Shown in pieces: positions 8,080 through 14,938 of a stretch of DNA of 64,000 nt. Where the stretch lies: NCBI RefSeq assembly GCF_005747095.1, contig NZ_SWLG01000010.1, forward strand, positions 62,001-126,000. Reading direction: 5' to 3'. The number at the start of each line of letters is the position of its first letter. Position 1 is the stretch's first letter. A program made the translations under genes and the position numbers. The notes below the pieces were generated by a model. That model saw only the letters and a program-made list of their open reading frames with translations, did no database searches and was not told the origin of the DNA. Origin of the DNA: Exobacillus caeni (GTDB lineage Bacteria > Bacillota > Bacilli > Bacillales > Guptibacillaceae).

Positions 8080-8130
8080 GTATACGAGTTTGAATATTTA
8101 GAAAATACCGATAGATCAACTGGGGGAAAG

Positions 8131-8149
8131 TTGGCATGAAACTTGCTTT
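8131..8149 (+). promoter_or_regulatory. Sigma-54 (-24/-12) promoter
   Basis: TTGGCATGAAACTTGCTTT contains GG at 8133-8134 and GC at 8145-8146 with exactly ten bases between, matching the TGGCAC-N5-TTGCW consensus at all key positions except the last base of the -24 box (CAT for CAC). It lies ~40 bases before the first gene of the symporter operon and ~75 bases after the activator gene. Confidence 0.88.
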
Positions 8150-8188
8150 ATAGAATAGTGAGGGAAAAATTCTTAAGGGGGGATTAAT

Positions 8189-8311
8189 TTGAAAGAATCA
8201 GTACCTTTTCTTGTCACGTTTTTTTACATTATTGTACCGGTCGTAAGTATCATTGCCACATTTATTTTACTAAAGTGGACTGACAAAAAGGAGGTGGAAA
8301 ACAAATCATGA
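8189..8311 (+). CDS. 40-residue symporter small accessory membrane peptide
   Basis: A TTG start at 8189, six bases after AAGGGGGGA, opens a 40-codon frame encoding one transmembrane helix (residues ~5-28) and a short charged tail (KWTDKKEVENKS). Its TGA overlaps the ATG of the symporter gene (ATGA), so the two are translationally coupled. Tiny single-helix partners of this sort are known for several sodium-coupled symporters, including the NSS family and members annotated as having a small accessory protein. I infer it assembles with or stabilises the symporter. It is the first gene after the sigma-54 promoter. Confidence 0.8.
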   Translation: MKESVPFLVTFFYIIVPVVSIIATFILLKWTDKKEVENKS

Positions 8312-9750
8312 TTATAACTTTTATTATTTATTTGATTTTAGTGTTTGTAGTAGGTCTCATGGCAGAACGTTTCATTACAAAAAGCGAAGCGGGTTATTAT
8401 CTTGGAGACCGCAGCTTTGGCCCTGTTGCTACTGCAATCAGTTCAGGAGCAACTGATACGAGTGGTTGGATCTTCATCGGGGCAGCGGGATACTCTTATG
8501 TTGCTGGGATCTCAACGATGTGGATGTTGCCCGGTTTTGTGCTTGGTTATTTATTAAACTGGTTTGTAGTTGCTCCGAAATTAAGGAAGTATGGCCAGGA
8601 TAATGACTGTCTAAGCTTAGCTGATTTTTTTGAAAAACGGTTTAAAGATAAGAGCCATTTACTTAAAATCACAGCGAGTATTATTATCGTAATCTTTTTT
8701 GTTGCTTACATGGCTTCTCAGTTAACTGCGGCAGGTAAAGCGCTTGATTCCATTGTAAGCTTAAACTTTAATGTTGGGCTTGTTCTATGCGCAGCATTTG
8801 TCCTGGGTTATGCAGTGTTCGGGGGCTATCGATCTGTAGTATGGACGGATGTTGTACAAGGTTTCATTATGATGGGTGTTCTCGTTATTTTCCCAATTTA
8901 TATGATCGTTCAGCTCGGAGGATGGAACTCTTTCTTTTCTCAGGTCGCAAGCATTGATCCGATCCTTGTTTCTTCCGCTGGGGGATCGGCTGGTGCCGTA
9001 GGATTTGGAGCTATAGTCGGACTGGTAGCTTTTGGACTTGGAGAGCCTGGACAGCCTCATATAGTACAGCGCTTCCTTTCTGCAAAAGATGACAAGTCGA
9101 TTCGCCAGGGGACAATGATTGCTATGATTTGGGTAATCATTGTTATGACAGGATCTAACTTGCTCGGATTAATTGGGAGAATTATGATTCCAAATCTGTC
9201 GGATGCTGAATATGTTTTCCCACAGTTAACCTCGGAAATTATGCCACCAGTAATTTCTGGAATTGTACTTGGAGCTATTTTTGCAGCAATCCAGTCTACC
9301 TTCTCTTCACAAGTAATGGTTGCTACACAAGCAATCGCAAGTGATATCTTTAAAAGTGTTTCTAAGAAGCAGCTTACAGATAAGCAATATCTAACAATAA
9401 GTAGAGTCACCATGCTTGCGTTGGGAGTTGTTGCAACTTTAATTGCACTAATGAATATTCAAGCGGTTTTTGCATTAGTGTTATATGCCTGGGCAGGATT
9501 AGCAGCAGCGTTTGGCCCGTTATTAATTCTAAGTTTATACACTAACATAGTTACAAAATGGGGGGCTTTCAGTGGGATGATTACAGGTGCAGCTGTTGCG
9601 ATTATTTGGATAAACACTCCTTATGTTGCTTATGTCTATGAATTAATTCCCGCAACGCTTGCTTCTTTGCTCGCTATTTTAGTAGTTAGTAAATGGACAT
9701 CAGTCCCAAAAGATGCTAATACAACAAATTCAATCGAACAAGTTAATTAA
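8308..9750 (+). CDS. Sodium:solute symporter (SSS/PutP-like family)
   Basis: The 480-residue protein is a polytopic membrane carrier with about 13 hydrophobic helices. The N-terminal segment ISSGATDTSGWIFIGAAGYSY resembles the sodium-binding first helix of PutP-type transporters, and VFGGYRSVVWTDVVQGFIMM matches the family signature in the middle helices. Length is normal for the family (480-500). It is expressed from a sigma-54 promoter with a coupled small peptide and is followed by an acetoacetate-decarboxylase-family gene after 17 bases. The substrate could be proline-like or, by context, an organic acid linked to the decarboxylase. The sequence does not decide between them. Confidence 0.88.
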   Translation: MIITFIIYLILVFVVGLMAERFITKSEAGYYLGDRSFGPVATAISSGATDTSGWIFIGAAGYSYVAGISTMWMLPGFVLGYLLNWFVVAPKLRKYGQDNDCLSLADFFEKRFKDKSHLLKITASIIIVIFFVAYMASQLTAAGKALDSIVSLNFNVGLVLCAAFVLGYAVFGGYRSVVWTDVVQGFIMMGVLVIFPIYMIVQLGGWNSFFSQVASIDPILVSSAGGSAGAVGFGAIVGLVAFGLGEPGQPHIVQRFLSAKDDKSIRQGTMIAMIWVIIVMTGSNLLGLIGRIMIPNLSDAEYVFPQLTSEIMPPVISGIVLGAIFAAIQSTFSSQVMVATQAIASDIFKSVSKKQLTDKQYLTISRVTMLALGVVATLIALMNIQAVFALVLYAWAGLAAAFGPLLILSLYTNIVTKWGAFSGMITGAAVAIIWINTPYVAYVYELIPATLASLLAILVVSKWTSVPKDANTTNSIEQVN

Positions 9751-9767
9751 TAGGAGGAAATTCTCAC

Positions 9768-10514
9768 ATGACAACAACAAAAGTAGCAACTGGAAACAAC
9801 GTACCAATCCAATCCCCTTTATTCCCAGACCCATTCGTTCCTTATGAATGTAAAAACAACCGTACGATTACAGCAGTATGCCGTACTGATGAAACAGTTA
9901 TAAAAAGATACCTTGAACATACACCATTTGAATATGTTGATAACACCTATATCGTCACGATCTCTGACTTTGGCAATTGCAATAAAGGCTCGTTCCTTGA
10001 TTGTGCAATAGTCATTCCTGCGAAATATAAAGATACTGTGGGTGGACATTATTTGTTTGAATACGAAAATGAGGATTTCGCCATTGCAGCAGGAAGAGAA
10101 CTTTGGGGATATCCGAAGAAATATGCAGAACTTTCAATGGAAGAAAAGGATGGGAAGGTGATTGCTTCTGCTATAAAAGCCGGAAATGAAATCATTCGGC
10201 TCGAATTCGATTTGAACAGTGAAGTTGAAACGTTACCAGAATTAAAGCTAACACCGCATCTAAACCTGCACACTGTACCAAACCCAGCTGGAAAAGGGAT
10301 TTTGTATCAAAACGTTATTGCCAGGGACACGACACCTGACTTTCAGATGAAAACAACACAACAGGGGACAGTATCAGTCAAATTGGGTGGTGATAAAACG
10401 ACTCCGCTGGAAGACCTGAAACCATTAGAAGTACTCGGCGGCACGTATACAGTAGGGGATTTCTATGCCACAGAAAAAAACGGCTGGGGGAAGATCATTG
10501 ACCGTCTAAAATAA
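9768..10514 (+). CDS. Acetoacetate decarboxylase-family enzyme
   Basis: The 248-residue protein belongs to the acetoacetate decarboxylase superfamily. The signature ELWGYPKKYAEL places a lysine pair at 117-118, equivalent to the Schiff-base lysine and its pKa-lowering neighbour (K115/K116) of the clostridial enzyme. The expected upstream motif with a conserved acidic patch (YLFEYENEDFAIAAGRE) is present. Classical members turn acetoacetate into acetone and CO2, while other branches act as aldolase-dehydratases on pyruvate adducts. It is the last gene of the sigma-54 operon with a good AGGAGG site before ATG, and ends in a strong terminator. Pairing with a sodium symporter suggests use of an imported keto acid. 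Confidence 0.85.
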   Translation: MTTTKVATGNNVPIQSPLFPDPFVPYECKNNRTITAVCRTDETVIKRYLEHTPFEYVDNTYIVTISDFGNCNKGSFLDCAIVIPAKYKDTVGGHYLFEYENEDFAIAAGRELWGYPKKYAELSMEEKDGKVIASAIKAGNEIIRLEFDLNSEVETLPELKLTPHLNLHTVPNPAGKGILYQNVIARDTTPDFQMKTTQQGTVSVKLGGDKTTPLEDLKPLEVLGGTYTVGDFYATEKNGWGKIIDRLK

Positions 10515-10525
10515 GTATAATAAGC

Positions 10526-10564
10526 AAAGCACTTCTTTTGAATGATAAAGAAGTGCTTTTTTTT
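10526..10564 (+). terminator. Rho-independent terminator of the symporter/decarboxylase operon
   Basis: AAAGCACTTCTTT at 10526 pairs with AAAGAAGTGCTTT ending at 10559, followed by five further Ts. Confidence 0.92.
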
Positions 10565-10770
10565 ATAATCGTCAGGTGCCTTTACTAATGAATTAATAAC
10601 AGAAGATACTCAGGAGTCCATCAAGACACTTCCTGTTTCAAGGTTTATCCAGCTAAGGATAAGCCCTATTTTATATACACAAATTTTTAAAGTTATTATG
10701 TTTTTTATGAATTCTTTTTGATACAGGTTGGTAAATAATTGATATACAATTTAAAGGGGAGGTTTTGTTA

Positions 10771-11055
10771 ATGGACTACGGATTGTTAACGATCGGTATA
10801 GCGCTTTTGCTTGTTTCCTTCCTGGTATCTGTGAAGAAGCAAACCTGGTTATTAGCCGGATTCAATGAAAAAAACATCAAAAATAAGTCGTAATTAGGCA
10901 AAGTTGCAGCAGGAATGTTTTTTCTGCCATTGGGAACGTTGGTCGTTATCCATAGTTTTATTGACTACTCAAATGAAGGAACGGTTCTTGTCGTTGCGAT
11001 GCTGCTTTTACTGACCGTTACCTATGTGTATATTAATAGAAAATTGCTGGGCTAG
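10771..11055 (+). pseudogene. DUF3784-like small membrane protein, interrupted by a stop
   Basis: From ATG 10771, behind AAGGGGAGG, the frame encodes a membrane helix, the KKQTWLLAGFNEKNIKNKS stretch, an in-frame TAA at 10891, then LGKVAAGMFFLPLGTLVV and a further helix pair, ending TAG at 11055. The WLLAGFN segment followed by K-rich residues and further helices is typical of the small DUF3784-type membrane proteins of Firmicutes. Apart from the single TAA the frame is intact over 95 codons. A recent nonsense mutation (AAA or CAA to TAA) or a sequencing error are the two explanations. Confidence 0.7.
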
Positions 11056-11284
11056 TTCTATGTTCTGATTAAAATAATCCTGGAAGTACAGGATCACATG
11101 GATAAATGGACCAATTAAATACTGGATTAGTAAGATTCGGCAGCTAGTCCAGGGATAAAGACGTCATCATCTTTTTTCTATTTTTTAACACAGGGGTTGC
11201 CTGAATACTGAGCTATTTGAAATAATTGAATTAAAATGTTTTTTTGAAGTTTCACATCTAATCTAATGAAGGAGAGATGAAGCA

Positions 11285-11743
11285 ATGAGAGAAGATCAAT
11301 TATTTTCACAACTGAAGATGTGGCGCAGATGGACAGTTGAATATCTGAGGACAATCCCCGAGGATATCGCTGACAAAATCCCTCATGGGCATAATAACAG
11401 TATTCGCTGGAACACTGGTCACATCTTGGTAGGGTGGGATCATACGATGTTTCCTGCTGTAAGTATGGAGAGACAAATGCCAGAGTCCTATCACTTGATG
11501 TTTCCGAGAGGAAGTAAACCTGAGAGCTGGACAGAACAGCCTCCTTCAATGGAGGAACTGATCAGGCAGTTAGAAGAACAACCTATTCATATCGAAAAGG
11601 CTTGTACGGGACGTCTTGATGAACCCCTTGAAAAGCCATTTCTGGATATGAAAACAGTAGGAGACATGATTCTTTTTCATATGAACCATGAAAGTTTACA
11701 CATGGGAACGATTAAAAGTATGAAACAAATACTTTCAACATAA
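11285..11743 (+). CDS. DinB-family protein
   Basis: The 152-residue protein is a predicted four-helix bundle of the DinB/YfiT-like family. The three expected metal-binding histidines appear to be in NTGHILVGWDH (near 43-49) and in FHMNHESLHMGTI (near 134-141). Family members are metal-binding proteins often linked to thiol-dependent detoxification, but most have no known reaction. GAAGGAGAG before ATG 11285 supports the start. The gene stands alone between a broken DUF3784-like gene and a leftward aldolase gene, so context gives no functional clue. Confidence 0.8.
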   Translation: MREDQLFSQLKMWRRWTVEYLRTIPEDIADKIPHGHNNSIRWNTGHILVGWDHTMFPAVSMERQMPESYHLMFPRGSKPESWTEQPPSMEELIRQLEEQPIHIEKACTGRLDEPLEKPFLDMKTVGDMILFHMNHESLHMGTIKSMKQILST

Positions 11744-11873
11744 CTTCTTTATTGATTGATGGATGTAAGTTCGGATGGAGGATAGAGATTAAACCAGTAC
11801 ATTACTTTGAAAAGAGCGAATAGAGGATCTTCATGGGTAATACCTGAACAAATTTCTGTCATACCATAGAAAT

Positions 11874-11906
11874 AAAAAAACCCCCGCTTCCAACCAGAAG
11901 CAGGGG
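11874..11906 (-). terminator. Terminator of the aldolase gene (leftward)
   Basis: CCCCCGCTTC (11881-11890) and GAAGCAGGGG (11897-11906) form a stem with one mismatch. Read on the minus strand it is followed by seven Ts. Confidence 0.88.
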
Positions 11907-11916
11907 AGGATAGGTA

Positions 11917-12807
11917 TTATTTTTTATTTACAGAAGCATCATAAATCGATTCGATGGCATTTTTAATGGCTTGATCAAACTCTTCGGAAGATTGATCAAC
12001 GCTTAAGTCTTCGGCAAGTGCCCGGGAGAAGCTTGCGATCATATCGTCGTTTTCTTTTAGTTTTTCGTTGGCTTCATCTCGGGAGTATCCGCCGGAGAGG
12101 GCGACAACCCGGACGACGCGGGGATGCTCCGCCAGTTCCTTGTATGCATTAGCCTTTGTCGGGAGTGTGAGCTTCAACATCACATTTTCATTCTCGGATA
12201 AACCATTGAGATGCTCGAAAATCTCCTCCCTCAGGATTTCTTCGCATTTTTCCTTGTCCTCGCTATGGATATTCACTTCAGGCTCGATGATTGGTACAAA
12301 ATCGGAGGCTATTATTCTTTTGCCGATTTCGAATTGCTGGTCCACCACAGCCTTGATCCCTGATTCATTCGGTTCATGGATGACCGAACGCATTTTGGTG
12401 CCGAAGATATTTCTTTCTTTGGCACGGCGAAGCGTTTCATCAAGATCCGGAATCGGCTTCATCTGCTGTACGCCGTATTCTTGTTCAGCCAGTCCTTTAT
12501 CCACTTTTAAAAACGGGACAATATTATGGTCAGCCAGATAATCCGCGGTATATTTTCCTTCTACTTTACTGTCCATCGTCTGTTCGAACAGGATCACTCC
12601 AAGGATATAATCTGAACTGAAAGCTGGAGACGTGATAATCCTGGTACGCATCTTATGCACCTGATCAAACATTTCTTCTTCATTTGAATAGGAATCCTCT
12701 GTAACACCATAAGCTGCCAGTGCCTTGGGTGTACTGCCTCCGCTTTGATCCAGTGCAGCGATAAACCCTTTACCATTCTTCATTCGATCCAGTTGACTCT
12801 GATTCAT
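11917..12807 (-). CDS. fda: Class I fructose-bisphosphate aldolase
   Basis: The 296-residue protein matches the bacterial class I aldolase found in Staphylococcus and some Bacillaceae. It starts near [20 protein letters not shown], includes GVILFEQTM, the KVDKGL segment, [10 protein letters not shown], and [13 protein letters not shown], which carries the Schiff-base lysine. It cleaves fructose 1,6-bisphosphate to dihydroxyacetone phosphate and glyceraldehyde 3-phosphate in the cytoplasm. The ATG at 12807 lies 8 bases after AAAAAGGAG; an upstream in-frame GTG at 12816 is inside that ribosome binding site and is rejected. The resulting 296 residues equals the usual family length. The gene is monocistronic with a strong leftward terminator. 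Confidence 0.93.
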   Translation of the reverse strand: MNQSQLDRMKNGKGFIAALDQSGGSTPKALAAYGVTEDSYSNEEEMFDQVHKMRTRIITSPAFSSDYILGVILFEQTMDSKVEGKYTADYLADHNIVPFLKVDKGLAEQEYGVQQMKPIPDLDETLRRAKERNIFGTKMRSVIHEPNESGIKAVVDQQFEIGKRIIASDFVPIIEPEVNIHSEDKEKCEEILREEIFEHLNGLSENENVMLKLTLPTKANAYKELAEHPRVVRVVALSGGYSRDEANEKLKENDDMIASFSRALAEDLSVDQSSEEFDQAIKNAIESIYDASVNKK

Positions 12808-13014
12808 AAATTCCACTCCTTTTTCAATTAATACTCTGTAAATCCACCTCTATACTATTTCCCTATTTTGGTTGGAGTTAACATGACTATGAAGGAATTG
12901 CAGGACCTAATTCTATTGAAAAACGAGAAAAACGGGCCCTTGTTGTAAGTTTCGCTGCTTTGTTTAAAGGTTAGGGAGCTTGCAGGGATTTACCATAAGT
13001 TCTGCAGTTAAAGC
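12808..13014. other. Non-coding stretch upstream of the aldolase gene
   Basis: No credible gene, hairpin or repeat was found here apart from the aldolase ribosome binding site at its left end. It probably holds the aldolase promoter on the minus strand, but no convincing box pair was identified. Confidence 0.5.
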
Positions 13015-13110
13015 AAAAAAAAAGACGTGTCAACAGATTCTACACGTCTTTACTGGGTTTCCCCAGTACAGGTATATTATTGGGGGTTGGTGCTTATTAG
13101 TTTAACACAT
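13015..13110 (-). ncRNA. Candidate small RNA with two hairpins and a U-tail
   Basis: Read on the minus strand, the stretch from ~13110 down to 13015 contains a single-stranded, C-rich segment (CACCAACCCCCAATAATA). A short perfect hairpin TACTGGG/CCCAGTA with a four-base loop (13051-13068) follows. Next comes a perfect 10-bp stem AAAGACGTGT/ACACGTCTTT (13021-13051), followed by nine Ts. No gene ends here on the minus strand (the aldolase is downstream of it), so the terminator must end a short RNA or a transcript starting within the gap. C-rich loops with a strong terminator are the layout of base-pairing small RNAs such as RoxS/RsaE. The promoter was not identified convincingly. Confidence 0.4.
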
Positions 13111-13330
13111 AAAAGCGATGAAGTGTATAGATAAATCAAAAAAATTAAATAAAATTAATTCCTTAACATCTTCAATTGATGAAAGCATGATACTTTTGTT
13201 GATTCAGTAGTTAACGCTGATGAAAAGTTGCAAGTAGTCGGAGAGATTTCTCAAAGGGACGAACAAAGGAAAAGGAGTAAACTGGAAAGAGATCAAGGCT
13301 ATGGTGTTTAATCCAGGTGTGACGGTTTGA

Positions 13331-13361
13331 AAAGGTTGGAGAATCATTCCATCCTTTTTTT
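13331..13361 (+). terminator. Terminator-like hairpin before cassette 1
   Basis: AAAGGTTGGA can pair with TTCCATCCTTT across a six-base loop, followed by a run of Ts. It is homologous to the hairpin at 49181-49207, which follows the AlaX-like gene before cassette 2. No intact gene lies upstream of this copy. Confidence 0.7.
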
Positions 13362-13408
13362 AATTTGCCAATTTTTTAGAAAAATTTAATTTTTTTGTTA
13401 AAAATTGA

Positions 13409-13437
13409 TTGACCCACACACATTAATGCGTTAAACT
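13409..13437 (+). promoter_or_regulatory. Sigma-A promoter of cassette 1
   Basis: TTGACC (13409-13414), a 17-base spacer and TAAACT (13432-13437) give a near-consensus promoter. The spacer contains CACA and TTAATGCGTTAA, the latter having TTAA half-sites around TGCG and running into the -10 box. The promoter at 49254-49282 has the same -10, the same spacing and shared CACA and TGCGTTAA words, so the two cassettes probably share a regulator. Confidence 0.8.
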
Positions 13438-13469
13438 AACACAATATTTCAAGAAGTTGGAAAGGGGAA

Positions 13470-13496
13470 ATGAAGGGCAAACTTATTTTTAAATGA
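13470..13496 (+). pseudogene. Eight-codon stub of a lost amidohydrolase gene
   Basis: Behind GGAAAGGGG the frame ATG AAG GGC AAA CTT ATT TTT AAA TGA encodes MKGKLIFK. In cassette 2 the same promoter and the same AAAGGGG ribosome binding site lead into the amidohydrolase at 49319, which begins MANQIFLKGG. The resemblance in leader and first codons, and the directly following transporter in both cassettes, indicate that cassette 1 lost this gene by deletion. It could alternatively act as a leader peptide. Confidence 0.45.
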
Positions 13497-13606
13497 CATC
13501 TCTATTCTATTTAAATATAAAAGAATCAAGCAGGTGTTTGTTGTCTGAGAACGTTGCAAAAATTAGGGAAACCGAGAGATGAAAGTTTTGAGAGGAAGTG
13601 TTTAGT

Positions 13607-14806
13607 TTGTTAAATGAACCGGTAATCGCCACGATGATCGTCCTTGCATTGGTCACGGTTGGTGAAATAATTTCGATTAAAACCAGAGCAAGGGTACCGA
13701 TGTTGTTGGTTGTGTTGTTAGGATATCTTGTTTTACTTTGGATCGGAGTATTTCCGAAGGATCTTGTCGAAAACTCTACCTTTTCGACTGTTGGGGCAGT
13801 GTTGATCGCTCCGTTAATCGTCCACATGGGTACGCTTATCCCCATGAAGATTATCAAGCAGCAGTATAAGTCTGTTATTGTCGCGTTGATTGGGATTATA
13901 ATTGCTGCTGGAACAGTATTGTTAGTTGTTTCACCAATCTTTGGATATCAAACAGCTGCTGCGGGGACAGGCCCGCTGACAGGCGGAATCATCGCCTTTG
14001 TTGTAACATCTGAAAAGTTAAAGGCTATTGGTCTGGCGGCCCTGGTCACAATTCCCGTACTTATTCTTGCTCTTCAAACGTTAGTCGGTCTGCCGTTGAC
14101 TTCATACTTCCTGCGCAAATATGCGTTTAAGGTAAAAGCCGCAAGAGGAAACAGCTTTGTTGCTGCAGCGAGTGAAGCTGCCGTACAGCAGGAGCCAGTT
14201 GTTGAGGAAGAAAAAACGGAAGAAGCATCAGGAAGGAAAAGCTGGATACCAGATCGATATGCGACTCCTTCTATTCTGCTTTTTCAATTGTTTCTTGGAG
14301 GATCGATCGCTGTTGCCGCTGGAAACCTGACAGGGGTCCACTACAGTATCTGGGCGCTTGTGATCGGTTTGATCGGAACAATGACCGGCTTCTACCGGGA
14401 CAAGATGATGGAACGGGCGAATTCCTTTGGTGTAGGGATGGTCGGGGTAATCTTCGTTATCATTCCTTCTATGAATCAAGTAACATTCAGCTTGTTTTTA
14501 CAAAACCTCCCCGCAGTGTTCACGATTTTACTGATCGGGGCTGCAGGCATCATTCTCGGCGGATTCGTTGGGGCAAAGTTAGTGAAATGGGACATTTATA
14601 AAGGGATTCCAGTTGCGTTAACAGCAATGTACGGATTCCCTGGTGACTATCTTGTTTGCGAGGAAGTAGCCCGAAGTGTCGGCGAAACAAAAGAAGAACA
14701 AGACTATATTTTTAACGAGATCTTGTCCCCGATGCTTGTCGGAGGGTTTACAACCGTAACGATCGCCTCTATTTTCATCGCAAGCATCCTGATGGGGACA
14801 CTTTAA
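13607..14806 (+). CDS. Polytopic membrane transporter, cassette 1 copy
   Basis: The ~399-residue protein has about ten hydrophobic helices in two blocks separated by an acidic cytoplasmic loop near 190-215 (QQEPVVEEEKTEEASGRKSW). Conserved patches include TAAAGTGPLTGGIIAFVVTSEKL and GIPVALTAMYGFPGDYLVCEE. I do not recognise a named family. The helix pattern and glycine-rich re-entrant-like segments suggest an ion-coupled carrier. TTG at 13607 is chosen because it aligns with the start of the paralogue at 50631 and has GAGAGGAAG at suitable spacing; GTG 13598 is also in frame. It is first in an operon with an amidohydrolase and an M20 peptidase, so import of their substrate, or export of a product, is the inferred role. 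Confidence 0.75.
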   Translation: MLNEPVIATMIVLALVTVGEIISIKTRARVPMLLVVLLGYLVLLWIGVFPKDLVENSTFSTVGAVLIAPLIVHMGTLIPMKIIKQQYKSVIVALIGIIIAAGTVLLVVSPIFGYQTAAAGTGPLTGGIIAFVVTSEKLKAIGLAALVTIPVLILALQTLVGLPLTSYFLRKYAFKVKAARGNSFVAAASEAAVQQEPVVEEEKTEEASGRKSWIPDRYATPSILLFQLFLGGSIAVAAGNLTGVHYSIWALVIGLIGTMTGFYRDKMMERANSFGVGMVGVIFVIIPSMNQVTFSLFLQNLPAVFTILLIGAAGIILGGFVGAKLVKWDIYKGIPVALTAMYGFPGDYLVCEEVARSVGETKEEQDYIFNEILSPMLVGGFTTVTIASIFIASILMGTL

Positions 14807-14938
14807 ACAATCGCTTTATGCCATCGCTTATCCTTTGCTTTCCCTTACGCTGAAAGGTGTGGGGAGAGCAAATGATACATAAGAATCACAGCTGCTGATT
14901 ACAAATCGGCAAATTCTATTAACGACACGGAGGAAACT

